Shown in pieces: positions 23,439-30,995 of a stretch of 34,102 nucleotides of DNA. This DNA is from JBJXFK01 sp046155505. GTDB lineage: Bacteria; Planctomycetota; Phycisphaerae; UBA1845; Fen-1342. How positions within the stretch are numbered: position 1 is the first letter of the stretch; each line of letters begins with the position of its first letter. Made by a program: the position numbers and the translations under genes. The stretch is from positions 1 to 34,102 of the forward strand of contig JBJXFK010000010.1 of NCBI GenBank assembly GCA_046155505.1. The letters run 5' to 3'. The notes beneath the pieces are model-generated. The model did not search any database. It saw nothing but the letters and a program-made list of their open reading frames with translations, and was not told where the DNA came from.

Positions 23439-24049
23439 TGACCGCCCTCATCTGGCTTCTCAAACTCCGCTCAGAACTTCGTCCACGCAGGCGACTTACT
23501 TGACTGCGCTCGCTCGCACCCGCCCCGCGTCAGTCCTTCGAACGAGCGTTGATCGGACGCGCTTTTGACGTCGTACGTCGCAAACGACGCGACGCCGACC
23601 GCCCGAATCTCGGACCTGCGATGTCCGTCCCGAAACAAGCCGCCGATGACGACCGGTGTCGCCATCCATCAGCGACTATCGGGCCGCGCGCAACGACGCG
23701 CGCCGCCGCTTTTCGGAAGAGGGATCATTCAAAATCGGGCGGACACCGTGACAAAAATCTGGGCCGCAACGGTGCGTTGTTGCCCGAATATCGCAGGCGT
23801 TGCGCTGATAATGCGTCGCCAGCGAGCGGGCCGCGTATTCAGCAATGGGTGTGCCCGCGGACTTCGGCAACGAACCGAGCCCGACGCGCGAGCTAGGATT
23901 CCGCTCGGTCGCGTGCGAAGACCTAGCTCGCGCGTCGGGCTCGGTTTGGGGCGACGATCGCACTCTGTACCAAAATCTGTGGGCGCACCCGTCAGCAATC
24001 GACCAGGCATTACGATTGCACCGCCGCACGGTTGCGGCGAAGGGAATCC
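23439..24049. other. 611-bp intergenic region with a palindromic repeat element
   Basis: No convincing gene is seen between the divergent PilZ operon and the membrane protein gene. The open frames here on both strands translate to Arg/Ser/Pro-rich sequences that mirror each other, which is the result of the inverted repeat at 23845-24000 and not of coding. The rest shows nothing recognisable. Confidence 0.6.
23873..23946. repeat. Inverted repeat with 25-bp perfect arms (MITE-like)
   Basis: The arm at 23873-23897 (AACCGAGCCCGACGCGCGAG then CTAGG) is the exact reverse complement of 23922-23946, around a 24-base loop. Outside these arms, a weaker inverted match extends to about 23845 and 24000 (GGGTGTGCCCGCGGACTT against GGGTGCGCCCACAGATTT). 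A 30-base segment of one half recurs at 29803-29832. It has no ORF of its own and is probably a non-autonomous interspersed element. Confidence 0.7.
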
Positions 24050-25363
24050 ATGATGTCGCGCGCAAACGTGTGGTGGCCCGTTATCGCCCTCATCGCCGCA
24101 CTCGCGATCTATGGCGGCACAGCGTGGTCACTTGACCACACGACAAACATCAACACCTATTTCGATCATCTCGCGGCGGCCATGCTCCAGGGTCGGCTCG
24201 ATATCGGCGACCAGGTGGGCCTGCACGACCTCGCCCCATTCGAGGGCAAGTGGTACGTGCCGTTTCCGCCTCTGCCGGCGCTGCTGCTGCTGCCCTGGGT
24301 CGCTCTGCGCGGCACCGAGAACACAAACACCGTCGTATTCTCGGTCCTCGTTTGCGCGGTCAACGCAGCTCTTGTGTTTCAACTATTCGCTGAGCTGGCC
24401 AAGCGGTCGCTCGCGCCGGGCAGCTCGGAAGCGCGATTGTGGATGACGCTCCTCTTCACATGCGGCTGCGTGCATTGGTACATGTCGATCGACGGGTCGG
24501 TGTATTACCTCGGCCAGGTGTGTACGTTTGCGTTTGTCGCGCTCTCGGCAATTGACGCGCTGCGCGGCGGGCCGGCGTGGCGAGTCGGTCTGTGGCTGGC
24601 GATTGCGTGTTGGGGTAGGCCCAACGTGATCCTCACCGCACCGATGCTCATCGGCATCTCCGCGCTGCAACTGCGCGACGCGAGCGGCTCCATCGATCGG
24701 GCCGCGTTGCGCAAATGGACCATGCGACTCGCGGTCCCGCTCGGCGTCAGCATCGCGCTGTTGCTCGCCCACAACTATGCGCGATTTCGCAATCCGCTCG
24801 AATTCGGCTACTCGCTGCAAAAAGTCGAGGCGAGCCTCGCAGGCCCGCTCTACACATACGGCCAGTTCGCAATCGAACACGTCCCGCGCAACGCGTGGTA
24901 CCTGTTCGTCGCACTACCCGAAAAACCGCGCCGCCATCCGCACTGGGTTCCCAGCGAGTACGGCATGAGCATCTTCCTGACAACACCGGCGCTTTTCGGC
25001 CTGCTGGGGCTAGTCAGGCGCAATCGCGGCGGGTCGCGCGAGCGCGACTACCTGATCGGTTGCGCGACGGCCATCGCGATCTCGCTGATTCCAATATTGA
25101 CGTACTACAACACCGGCTGGCAGCAGTTCGGCTATCGCTTTGCCCTCGATTTCTTCGTCCCGCTGCTCATGCTGCTCGCGGCGGCGGCGGCCCGCGGCTT
25201 TGGCTGGGTCTGGCGCACCTTGATCATCCTCAGCGTCGCGGTGAATCTATGGGGCGTGATTTGGTGGTACACCGATTGGATCAAGGTGCCGCGCGTCGAT
25301 CCGGCTGCGGAATTCACCGGACTCGTTCGACCGGCGACACCCACACACGCAACGACCGAGTAA
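24050..25363 (+). CDS. Polytopic membrane protein, possibly a GT-C-type glycosyltransferase
   Basis: A 437-residue membrane protein with about ten hydrophobic segments (for example PVIALIAALAIYGGTAW, LPALLLLPWVAL, VVFSVLVCAVNAALVFQLF, MRLAVPLGVSIALLLAH, FFVPLLMLLAAAAARGFGW). The first loop after helix 1 carries acidic residues (YFDHLAAAMLQGRLDIGD), the pattern of GT-C enzymes that use lipid-linked sugars, with LHDLAPFEGKWYVPFPPLP following. I cannot name the substrate. ATG 24050 (next codon also ATG) follows AGGGAA. Its stop is two bases before the cutC start, so both are in one operon. Confidence 0.65.
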   Translation: MMSRANVWWPVIALIAALAIYGGTAWSLDHTTNINTYFDHLAAAMLQGRLDIGDQVGLHDLAPFEGKWYVPFPPLPALLLLPWVALRGTENTNTVVFSVLVCAVNAALVFQLFAELAKRSLAPGSSEARLWMTLLFTCGCVHWYMSIDGSVYYLGQVCTFAFVALSAIDALRGGPAWRVGLWLAIACWGRPNVILTAPMLIGISALQLRDASGSIDRAALRKWTMRLAVPLGVSIALLLAHNYARFRNPLEFGYSLQKVEASLAGPLYTYGQFAIEHVPRNAWYLFVALPEKPRRHPHWVPSEYGMSIFLTTPALFGLLGLVRRNRGGSRERDYLIGCATAIAISLIPILTYYNTGWQQFGYRFALDFFVPLLMLLAAAAARGFGWVWRTLIILSVAVNLWGVIWWYTDWIKVPRVDPAAEFTGLVRPATPTHATTE

Positions 25364-25365
25364 AC

Positions 25366-26055
25366 ATGCGCACACGATATCTGGAAATTGCCGTCGATTC
25401 GCTCGCGGACGTAAAGGCCGCGACTGCCGGCGGGGCCGATCGGCTCGAGGTCTGCGCCGCGCTCGATCTCGGTGGGTTGACGCCGACGGTCGGACTGCTG
25501 CATTCAACGGCGGAGTCATGCGCGCTGCCGATGGTCGCGATGGTGCGACCGCGCGGCGGCGGGTTCGTCCACTCGCTCGACGAACTGCGCGTCATGGCGC
25601 GCGACATCGCGGTCATGTTCGAGCACGGCGCCGCTGCCGTAATTTTCGGCGTGATCACGGAGTCACGCGAGATCGACATCGAGTCGTGTCGCCGATTGAT
25701 CGACGCGTGCGACGGACGACCGGCGGTCTTTCACCGCGCGTTTGACCGCACCACCGACCTGCCGCGTTCGCTCGATGCGCTCATCGAACTCGGCTTCGGC
25801 CGCGTGCTGACCTCAGGCGGAGCGCCGACGGCCATCGACGGCGCGACAACGCTCGCCGAGTTGCGCCGCAGCGCGGCCGATCGGATCGAGATTCTCCCCG
25901 GCGGCGGCGTGCGATCGTCGAACGCGGCGGCGATCATCACCGCGACGGGTTGCGATCAACTGCACACGTCCGGGCGGGTCACCGTCGAAAAAAATGAGCC
26001 GCCAGTCGCCAGCGCCGCTGAACTCCGCGCGATTCGCGAAGTGCTCGACCGATAG
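25366..26055 (+). CDS. cutC: CutC-family protein
   Basis: A 229-residue TIM-barrel protein of the CutC family, historically linked to copper homeostasis although the activity is unproven. Family blocks: LEIAVDSLADVKAATAGGADRLEVC at the N-terminus (quoted in part: AATAGGADRLEVCAALDLGG), VRPRGGGFVHS, VFHRAFDRTTD, RVLTSGGAPTA and LPGGGVRSSNAA, with LHTSGRV near the end. The length is within the usual range. It starts two bases after the membrane protein gene and probably depends on it for transcription. No copper-binding cluster or metal transporter is nearby, so the context does not support a specific copper role. Confidence 0.9.
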   Translation: MRTRYLEIAVDSLADVKAATAGGADRLEVCAALDLGGLTPTVGLLHSTAESCALPMVAMVRPRGGGFVHSLDELRVMARDIAVMFEHGAAAVIFGVITESREIDIESCRRLIDACDGRPAVFHRAFDRTTDLPRSLDALIELGFGRVLTSGGAPTAIDGATTLAELRRSAADRIEILPGGGVRSSNAAAIITATGCDQLHTSGRVTVEKNEPPVASAAELRAIREVLDR

Positions 26056-26091
26056 TCACACCGCGTCACTCGACTCGCGAGCCGCCCCGCG

Positions 26092-26097
26092 TATAGT
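26092..26097 (+). promoter_or_regulatory. Possible -10 box of purQ
   Basis: TATAGT (five of six to TATAAT) lies 24 bases before the purQ ATG, with a Shine-Dalgarno (AAGGA) between them. A -35 box is not evident. It would give a leader of about 18 bases. Confidence 0.35.
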
Positions 26098-26121
26098 TTC
26101 GCCACTAGCAAGGAACGCGAC

Positions 26122-26898
26122 ATGATCCGAGCCATGATCCTCCGCGCCGCCGGCACAAACTGCGACCACGAGTGCGCCCACGCCTGGCAACTCGTCGGCG
26201 CGGCCGCCGAGCGCATTCACATCCGCCGCTTGATCGAAGAGCCGAAATTGCTCGACGAATATCAGATTCTCACGATTCCCGGCGGCTTCAGCTATGGCGA
26301 CGACATTTCCGCCGGTGCGGTGTTCGGGCATCAGCTTCGCCGCAGCCTCGGCGACACGGTTCGAGCGTTCGTCGATCGTGGGCGGCTTGTGCTTGGCGTG
26401 TGCAACGGTTTCCAAATTTTGGTGAAGGCCGGCTTGCTGCCGTTTCCGTCCGACAAAAACGGCCGCGCACGATGCACCGTGACCTACAACGAGCCGCGCG
26501 GCTTTCAGGATCGCTGGATCACGCTGCGCGCCGGCAAAACACCTTGCGCGTTTCTCGAAGAGGGCCGCACATACGAGATGCCGATCGCACACGGCGAGGG
26601 TCGCGTGGTGTTCGCCGATCAAGCGACACTCGACGAAGCGCAGCAGCGCGGGCAACTCGCACTCAGTTACGTGCCGGGATCGGACGCGAGCGGCCAGGTC
26701 GATCAGCCGACGAACCCCAACGGCAGCCAGGCCGACATCGCCGGCTTGTGCGATCCGACTGGCCGCATCCTCGGCTTGATGCCGCATCCGGACCGCTTCA
26801 CCGACTGGACGCAGCACCCGTGCTGGACATCGCTGCCGAAGCGCGCGTGCGGCGACGGCTTGCACATTTTCCGCCGCGCGTGCGAGTACTTCCGCTGA
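26122..26898 (+). CDS. purQ: Phosphoribosylformylglycinamidine synthase glutaminase subunit
   Basis: A 258-residue class I glutamine amidotransferase that supplies ammonia for step four of purine synthesis. Motifs: LRAAGTNCDHE, IPGGFSYGDDISAGAVF, the nucleophile in GVCNGFQIL (Cys 94) and the His-acid pair in LMPHPDR (His 223). The acid residue is Asp 225, where most family members have Glu (PHPER). It is longer than short PurQ proteins (about 220-230), with an insert around residues 165-200 (EAQQRGQLALSYVPGSDASG). AAGGA precedes ATG 26122. PurL and PurS are not in the window; the gene is 66 bases after cutC and may have its own promoter. Confidence 0.92.
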   Translation: MIRAMILRAAGTNCDHECAHAWQLVGAAAERIHIRRLIEEPKLLDEYQILTIPGGFSYGDDISAGAVFGHQLRRSLGDTVRAFVDRGRLVLGVCNGFQILVKAGLLPFPSDKNGRARCTVTYNEPRGFQDRWITLRAGKTPCAFLEEGRTYEMPIAHGEGRVVFADQATLDEAQQRGQLALSYVPGSDASGQVDQPTNPNGSQADIAGLCDPTGRILGLMPHPDRFTDWTQHPCWTSLPKRACGDGLHIFRRACEYFR

Positions 26899-26927
26899 GT
26901 GCTGCGCCGCGACGTCTTCTGATTACC

Positions 26928-26951
26928 GTTCCTTGTTCCCTGTTTCCCTCC
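26928..26951. repeat. Purine/pyrimidine-biased repeat (GTTCC type)
   Basis: The plus strand reads GTTCCTTGTTCCCTGTTTCC; the other strand is purine-rich (GGGAACAAGGAACGG). It is a short relative of the repeat at 19363-19403 and also lies between convergent genes (purQ and the 27044-27934 gene). Confidence 0.4.
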
Positions 26952-27043
26952 GCGCATGAACGCCGACGCGAACAGCGTCGCCCTCGCACCCGAGTTTCGA
27001 CGATCTTATGGTTCTCGAGCGCTCACGCGCGGACGGGTTTCGG

Positions 27044-27934
27044 CTACGCCTCGAGAAATTCCGCAACGCTCGGTCCGTCGGCGCTGGCTTGGCTTGCGTC
27101 GAGATAGTTAGAGAACGAAATGTCGTTCACGGCGGAGGTTTGGCCGGATGAATCGATGTCATGCGGCAACAATTTCTTGCTGCTCAGCTTTGCGTCGCCA
27201 ATCGATTCCAGACCGAGACGCTTGATGTGGGTGCGGCTGAGCGTGCCGACCCCGCCGAGAATCGGCGGTGCCGCAGACGGTTCACGGTGTGCGATCTGAT
27301 CGAGGTAGAACCGCGAGTTCCGCACTTCGGCCATCCTCGGCTTGGTTTTTGCCTGCAATGCCACCGGCGCAACCGCGTACCACGCGAGCCAATCGAACGC
27401 GCGACCGACTGCGAGCGTGATCAATGCCCCCCAACCATCGGCGCTGAACTGCTCGGACTCGGGCGTTTCGAAGTATGGGTTTCTGGCCTTTCGCTTCATC
27501 GTCGGATAGGCCCAAACCGATCCGGCTGCCAGCAGCAGCGGCTCCGGTTCTTTGAGCGTTTTGGCTTTTGAAGGCGAGAGCGGCGCCTTGAGTTCGCCCG
27601 CCAGCTCGCTGAGCTTTTTCTCACGTCGTCGAAGGTCCGCGGCGGACATGCCGAGCTCGCGCATGACCTTGATGTCGGTTCCGCCTTGGATGATTTTGAT
27701 CGCACGATCGCGCGCCTCGTCGCAGCGAACACCGTGCCGCGCGAACTGATCCGCGGCGACCAGCCAAAATTCGGTGTGTTCTTCGTCGCCCGGATCGTCG
27801 GCCGCTGCGTTGAGCGTGCGTAGCAGTTCCAGCATACGTTTGCCGTCGAACGGAAGGCGAACCAATGCCCGGATGCTGGCTTTCAAATCCAGTGCCGAGT
27901 CGCTCGAATACAGCCCCGCTCCCCACGCGCCCAA
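27044..27934 (-). CDS. Conserved hypothetical protein with GAWGxGLYSSD N-terminus
   Basis: A 296-residue protein with a probable TTG start at 27934. The family begins with a GAWGPGLYSSDFALDLR-like sequence; here the start followed by GAWGAGLYSSDSALDLKAS lies six bases after a strong GGAGGG, so the longer frame (to 27994) is not needed. The first 125 residues are helical and charged (RALVRLPFDGKRMLELL; TEFWLVAADQFARHGVRCDEA; MSAADLRRREKKLSELA). The C-terminal part is more variable (SVWAYPTMKRKARNPYF; AVGRAFDWLAWYAVAP). There is no catalytic motif I can name and no membrane helix. It stands alone, convergent to purQ. Confidence 0.7.
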   Translation of the reverse strand: MGAWGAGLYSSDSALDLKASIRALVRLPFDGKRMLELLRTLNAAADDPGDEEHTEFWLVAADQFARHGVRCDEARDRAIKIIQGGTDIKVMRELGMSAADLRRREKKLSELAGELKAPLSPSKAKTLKEPEPLLLAAGSVWAYPTMKRKARNPYFETPESEQFSADGWGALITLAVGRAFDWLAWYAVAPVALQAKTKPRMAEVRNSRFYLDQIAHREPSAAPPILGGVGTLSRTHIKRLGLESIGDAKLSSKKLLPHDIDSSGQTSAVNDISFSNYLDASQASADGPSVAEFLEA

Positions 27935-28165
27935 AAGACGCCCTCCATCCAGAGGTGATGTCACGCATCTACGCTGAGATTGCCGCGAAAGCAAGCGTGG
28001 ACCCCGGCGATCGCGCTATGCTTCGGAAGCGACACTGGAGATTCATGGCGCTGCGGCGGCGACGCGCAGTTGCATGTGCGATCGTCGGCGTCGGCGTGCT
28101 CCGCGCTGCCGCATGCGCAGGCTGAATGCAGCCAGAGCATGCCATCAGACGCACGCCCCCAAAAA

Positions 28166-29041
28166 CTACGTCTGCGGCTTGATTCGCAGCATTTCGCTCG
28201 TCGCGCGAATCGCCTCGGTGTGCGTCGGCAACTCGCCGAGCAATTCCGCTCGCCCGATGACCGCCGCGTAGATCGCCTTCGCACCGGCCAAGCGCAAAAT
28301 GCGCGACACTTCGTGCAGCGTCGCGCCGCTGGTGATGACATTGTCGATGATGCAGGCGCACCAACCGGTCGGGTTCTGCCGTTTGCCCGGTGCAAACGCA
28401 TCGCGAATCTGCTCGATGCGTTTGGTCATACTGGTCGCCCGCGCCTGACTCTGCTCGTACCGCACACGCCGCACCACCGCCCGCCGAACCGGAACGACGC
28501 GTCGCGATCCTACGCGTTGCAATCGCGCAAGCGCGTGCGACGTCGCGGTCGCGAGCTCGAGCGCGTGATCAATCGGCCGCTGCCATCGCCGCAATTGATG
28601 CATGGGCACCGGAACAAACGCGTCGATCTCGCCGATCCACGATTTCTCGGCGAGTCGCTCGGCCAGCAGCGACCCGAGGGCAAGCGTCGCGCGGCGATTG
28701 CCGGCGTATTTCATCGCCAGCACCAGGTCGCGCAGCGGGCCGCCATATTCGCCGATGCGCGCGATGTCTCGCACGTTCCAGTGGCCCTCCGAGCGGCAAT
28801 GCGGGCAACCGTCGTCATGCTTCGACAGCGGCGAAATCGTCCGCGCACACCGCCGGCAATAGGGCAATTCGACGCCAGATGCGATATCAGATTTGCACGA
28901 GCCGCAAAGCAATCCGGCCTCGCCCGCGATCCACCGGCGGCACGCGGCGCACTCATTGGGAAACACCGTATCAACCATCGCCCGCCAACCCTCGCGGGCG
29001 GCGTGCAGCGCGGTCGAAATGGCGTCGCCTCGGCGAGTCAT
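28166..29041 (-). CDS. ComF-family phosphoribosyltransferase-like protein
   Basis: A 291-residue ComF protein. The N-terminal zinc finger has paired cysteines in NECAACRRW, LLCGSCKSD, YCRRCART and CPHCRSEG. The phosphoribosyltransferase domain follows with DAFVPVPMHQLRRWQRPID and the PRPP loop CIIDNVITSGATL, where Asn replaces the second acidic residue of the usual (V/I)DD. ComF proteins take part in natural transformation by helping single-stranded DNA uptake or recombination, though members are widespread in non-competent bacteria. The start overlaps the stop of xseB by four bases (ATGA), so the two DNA-related genes form an operon. Confidence 0.87.
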   Translation of the reverse strand: MTRRGDAISTALHAAREGWRAMVDTVFPNECAACRRWIAGEAGLLCGSCKSDIASGVELPYCRRCARTISPLSKHDDGCPHCRSEGHWNVRDIARIGEYGGPLRDLVLAMKYAGNRRATLALGSLLAERLAEKSWIGEIDAFVPVPMHQLRRWQRPIDHALELATATSHALARLQRVGSRRVVPVRRAVVRRVRYEQSQARATSMTKRIEQIRDAFAPGKRQNPTGWCACIIDNVITSGATLHEVSRILRLAGAKAIYAAVIGRAELLGELPTHTEAIRATSEMLRIKPQT

Positions 29042-29307
29042 GTGCGCTCGGCGTCGCTCGCTTCCGCATCGCGCGGCGGCTCGAACGGCTCGGCAGTCAC
29101 GTTGCCGGCGGCGTCCGCCTGAATGCGCTTGATCCGCAACTCGGCCTGATCAAGAATCGCCTGGCAATGGGCCTTGAGCGCCATCGCCTCTTCATAGCGT
29201 TCGAGCACTTCCTCGATGCCGATCTCGCCCGACTCCATCGCGTCAACGATTTGATCGAGCCGCTGCATGGCCTCTTCGAACTTGAGCTTTTTTGTGAGCT
29301 TGTTCAC
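29038..29307 (-). CDS. xseB: Exodeoxyribonuclease VII small subunit
   Basis: An 89-residue protein with the XseB signature: LKFEEAMQRLDQIVDAMESG, then EIGIEEVLERYEEAMALKAHCQ (quoted in parts) and LDQAELRIKRI. It forms the regulatory subunits of exonuclease VII, which trims single-stranded DNA; the catalytic XseA is not in the window. The likely start is GTG 29307, with TACAAT seven bases upstream and no Shine-Dalgarno, a leaderless layout. The acidic tail (EPFEPPRDAEASDAERT) is longer than in many XseB proteins. Confidence 0.88.
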   Translation of the reverse strand: MNKLTKKLKFEEAMQRLDQIVDAMESGEIGIEEVLERYEEAMALKAHCQAILDQAELRIKRIQADAAGNVTAEPFEPPRDAEASDAERT

Positions 29308-29314
29308 GAGGCGA

Positions 29315-29320
29315 ATTGTA
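29315..29320 (-). promoter_or_regulatory. Putative -10 box of leaderless xseB-comF operon
   Basis: TACAAT on the minus strand is followed by seven bases and the GTG start of xseB. The -35 position holds only a partial match (CTTTCA). There is no Shine-Dalgarno. Confidence 0.42.
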
Positions 29321-29802
29321 CGACCCCAGCGCGGGATTGAAAGCGGAGCCGCGAAGCGTAGCCACACCCAGAATCCGGACGCCCCGTTTCTGCATCCTGC
29401 CCATTCTGCATATCCTGTTGAATCCCTCTTCGCCCGCGCATTCCGCGCGGAGCTACTTGTTCATATCCGTAAAATCGATAGCAGTATCTCTTCTTCTCTC
29501 TGCGCTCTCCGTGCACTCTGTGGCTCACCATCCCGCGCTACCTATGCTCGACGCATGAGAGCGATCCCGGCCCTTCCCGACCACCACCCACCGCATTCCG
29601 CCACTCCACCCACCAACGACCACGTCCGATATGGCAACCGTCCAATAATTTTCTCAGTTGCAAGCAATCCGCCGAAGGTAGTCAACAAAATGTCGCGCAG
29701 ACGCACGAACTTGGAATCTTCGAGCCGCCGCACCGACCGCGCGCCGTCGAACCCCGCAACCAGGGACGCCGACGTGTGTCCCCAAACACACGCCCCCAAA
29801 AT

Positions 29803-29832
29803 CGAGCCCGACGCGCAAGCTAGGTCTTCGCA
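29803..29832 (-). repeat. Second copy of interspersed repeat (half element)
   Basis: The 30 bases starting CGAGCCCGACGCGCAAGCTA and ending TCTTCGCA match one half of the inverted repeat near 23914-23943 (reverse strand) with a single mismatch. The second arm is missing or decayed. It shows that the element is dispersed and not unique to one locus. Confidence 0.65.
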
Positions 29833-29950
29833 TGCCAGCGCGAGAAACCCTCGCCCGCGCTTCATGCTCAAATCGATTCCAGACTCCGTGGCCACACTCT
29901 GCCCGACCGATAGAAGAGCCGGAGCCTTCGCGGCTCGCAGGAGTCCTCGC

Positions 29951-30964
29951 ATGCCCGCGTTGCTGGATACCGTCGTCGCCCCGACACTCGATCGCGTCAC
30001 CGCCGAGCAGTTCATCGTCGAGCCGCACGGCGACAAATTCGACATCGCCCCCCGCGCCCCGTCGCCCACGCGCCGCTGCCTGCGACCCATCGCCGCAATG
30101 CGCGTCGAGCACGACGCGGGTACGTATCCCGAAATCAACATCTCAATGGGCCGCATCGCGATCGATGCCGGCGACGCAACGCCGCGCGCCTATCAGCCAT
30201 ATTCGCGCGACCCGCGACGAAGCGTGGTCGATTGGATGTTGTCGCCCGAAGAACTCAACGGCGACTCTCGACGCTGCGTGCAAGACCTGACCGCGTGGGT
30301 TCGAACTGCGATAGAGCGAGCGTGTCCCGGCAATGAGCTGGACGCAGGCAACGCACTCTCATCGGCGCGGCTGACACGCGTCGCCGATCGCCTGACCAAG
30401 ATCCACAATCACGCTTTCGGCTGGTTTCATCCGACCGAGATGCTGCTGCTGCACCTCGCAAGCTGCGCAGCCCGGCTCCCGGATCGACACGTCATCGAAA
30501 TCGGTTCGTTTCAGGGCCGATCGACGGCCGTGCTGGCGGCTGCGATGGAGGACGTGCAGTCGCGCGGCTTGCTCGTAAGCGTCGATCCGAATGAACTCTC
30601 GCCGGCCCAGGCGACGGTCGCGGCGGCAAACGTCGCCACATTCGACGCGGGCAAGCGGCTGGTGCAGGTGCAGCGACGCTCGAACGCGCTGGGCGGCATT
30701 TTCGCCGACAGCGCGTTCGGCCTGGCGTTCATCGACGGCAGCCACGATTTCGACGACGTGCGCCGTGACTTTGAAATGTGCGATCGACTACTCGCGCCAG
30801 GCGGCGTCTTGCTGTTGCATGACGTCTATCCAGCGGCACATCTCGGCTACCGCCCGCAAGTCGACGGCCCGACGCGCTGTGCCGATGAGGTGATTCTGCC
30901 GACGGGGCGATATGAGCCGATCGGTGCGGCACATCTGACGATTGCGATGCGGAAGAAGGAATGA
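29951..30964 (+). CDS. Class I SAM-dependent methyltransferase (Methyltransf_24-like)
   Basis: A 337-residue protein. Residues 1-175 have no known domain. The C-terminal half is a Rossmann methyltransferase: HVIEIGSFQGRSTAVLA (SAM loop at about 180-195), LVSVDPNE, FGLAFIDGSHDFDDVRRDF and LLAPGGVLLLHDVYP. The FIDGSHDFDDV pattern is typical of the Methyltransf_24 group, which often acts on sugars or secondary metabolites. ATG 29951 has AGGAG eight bases upstream; the longer open frame from 29267 includes non-coding repeat DNA. It ends 31 bases from the flavoprotein gene in a convergent layout. The substrate is unknown. Confidence 0.82.
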   Translation: MPALLDTVVAPTLDRVTAEQFIVEPHGDKFDIAPRAPSPTRRCLRPIAAMRVEHDAGTYPEINISMGRIAIDAGDATPRAYQPYSRDPRRSVVDWMLSPEELNGDSRRCVQDLTAWVRTAIERACPGNELDAGNALSSARLTRVADRLTKIHNHAFGWFHPTEMLLLHLASCAARLPDRHVIEIGSFQGRSTAVLAAAMEDVQSRGLLVSVDPNELSPAQATVAAANVATFDAGKRLVQVQRRSNALGGIFADSAFGLAFIDGSHDFDDVRRDFEMCDRLLAPGGVLLLHDVYPAAHLGYRPQVDGPTRCADEVILPTGRYEPIGAAHLTIAMRKKE

Positions 30965-30995
30965 GTGCGAGTGAACGGCGATGCCCGCCCTACCG

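Larger units (their letters stand above)
29308..29950. other. 643-bp intergenic region with repeat remnants
   Basis: No gene is supported. From about 29375 to 29535 the minus strand reads CACAGAGTGCACGGAGAGCG and GGATATGCAGAATGGGCAGG, which resemble the purine-rich CACAGAGGACACAGAG-type repeats often misread as proteins in environmental bacteria. At 29803-29832 there is a one-arm copy of the repeat at 23873-23946. A leaderless xseB promoter (29315-29320) is at its left end. Confidence 0.55.

Noticed and set aside
28018..28125. Short plus-strand frame with a lipobox-like end (VGVLRAAACAG)
   Set aside because: It stops right after the putative lipid-modified cysteine and has no Shine-Dalgarno, so no mature protein would remain.
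27980..29122. A 380-codon open frame on the plus strand
   Set aside because: Antisense to the ComF-family gene, which has zinc and PRPP motifs; the plus-strand product is Arg/Ala/Gln-rich.
29267..29950. N-terminal extension of the SAM methyltransferase frame
   Set aside because: It crosses repeat-derived DNA and the start of xseB on the other strand; AGGAG before ATG 29951 marks the real start.
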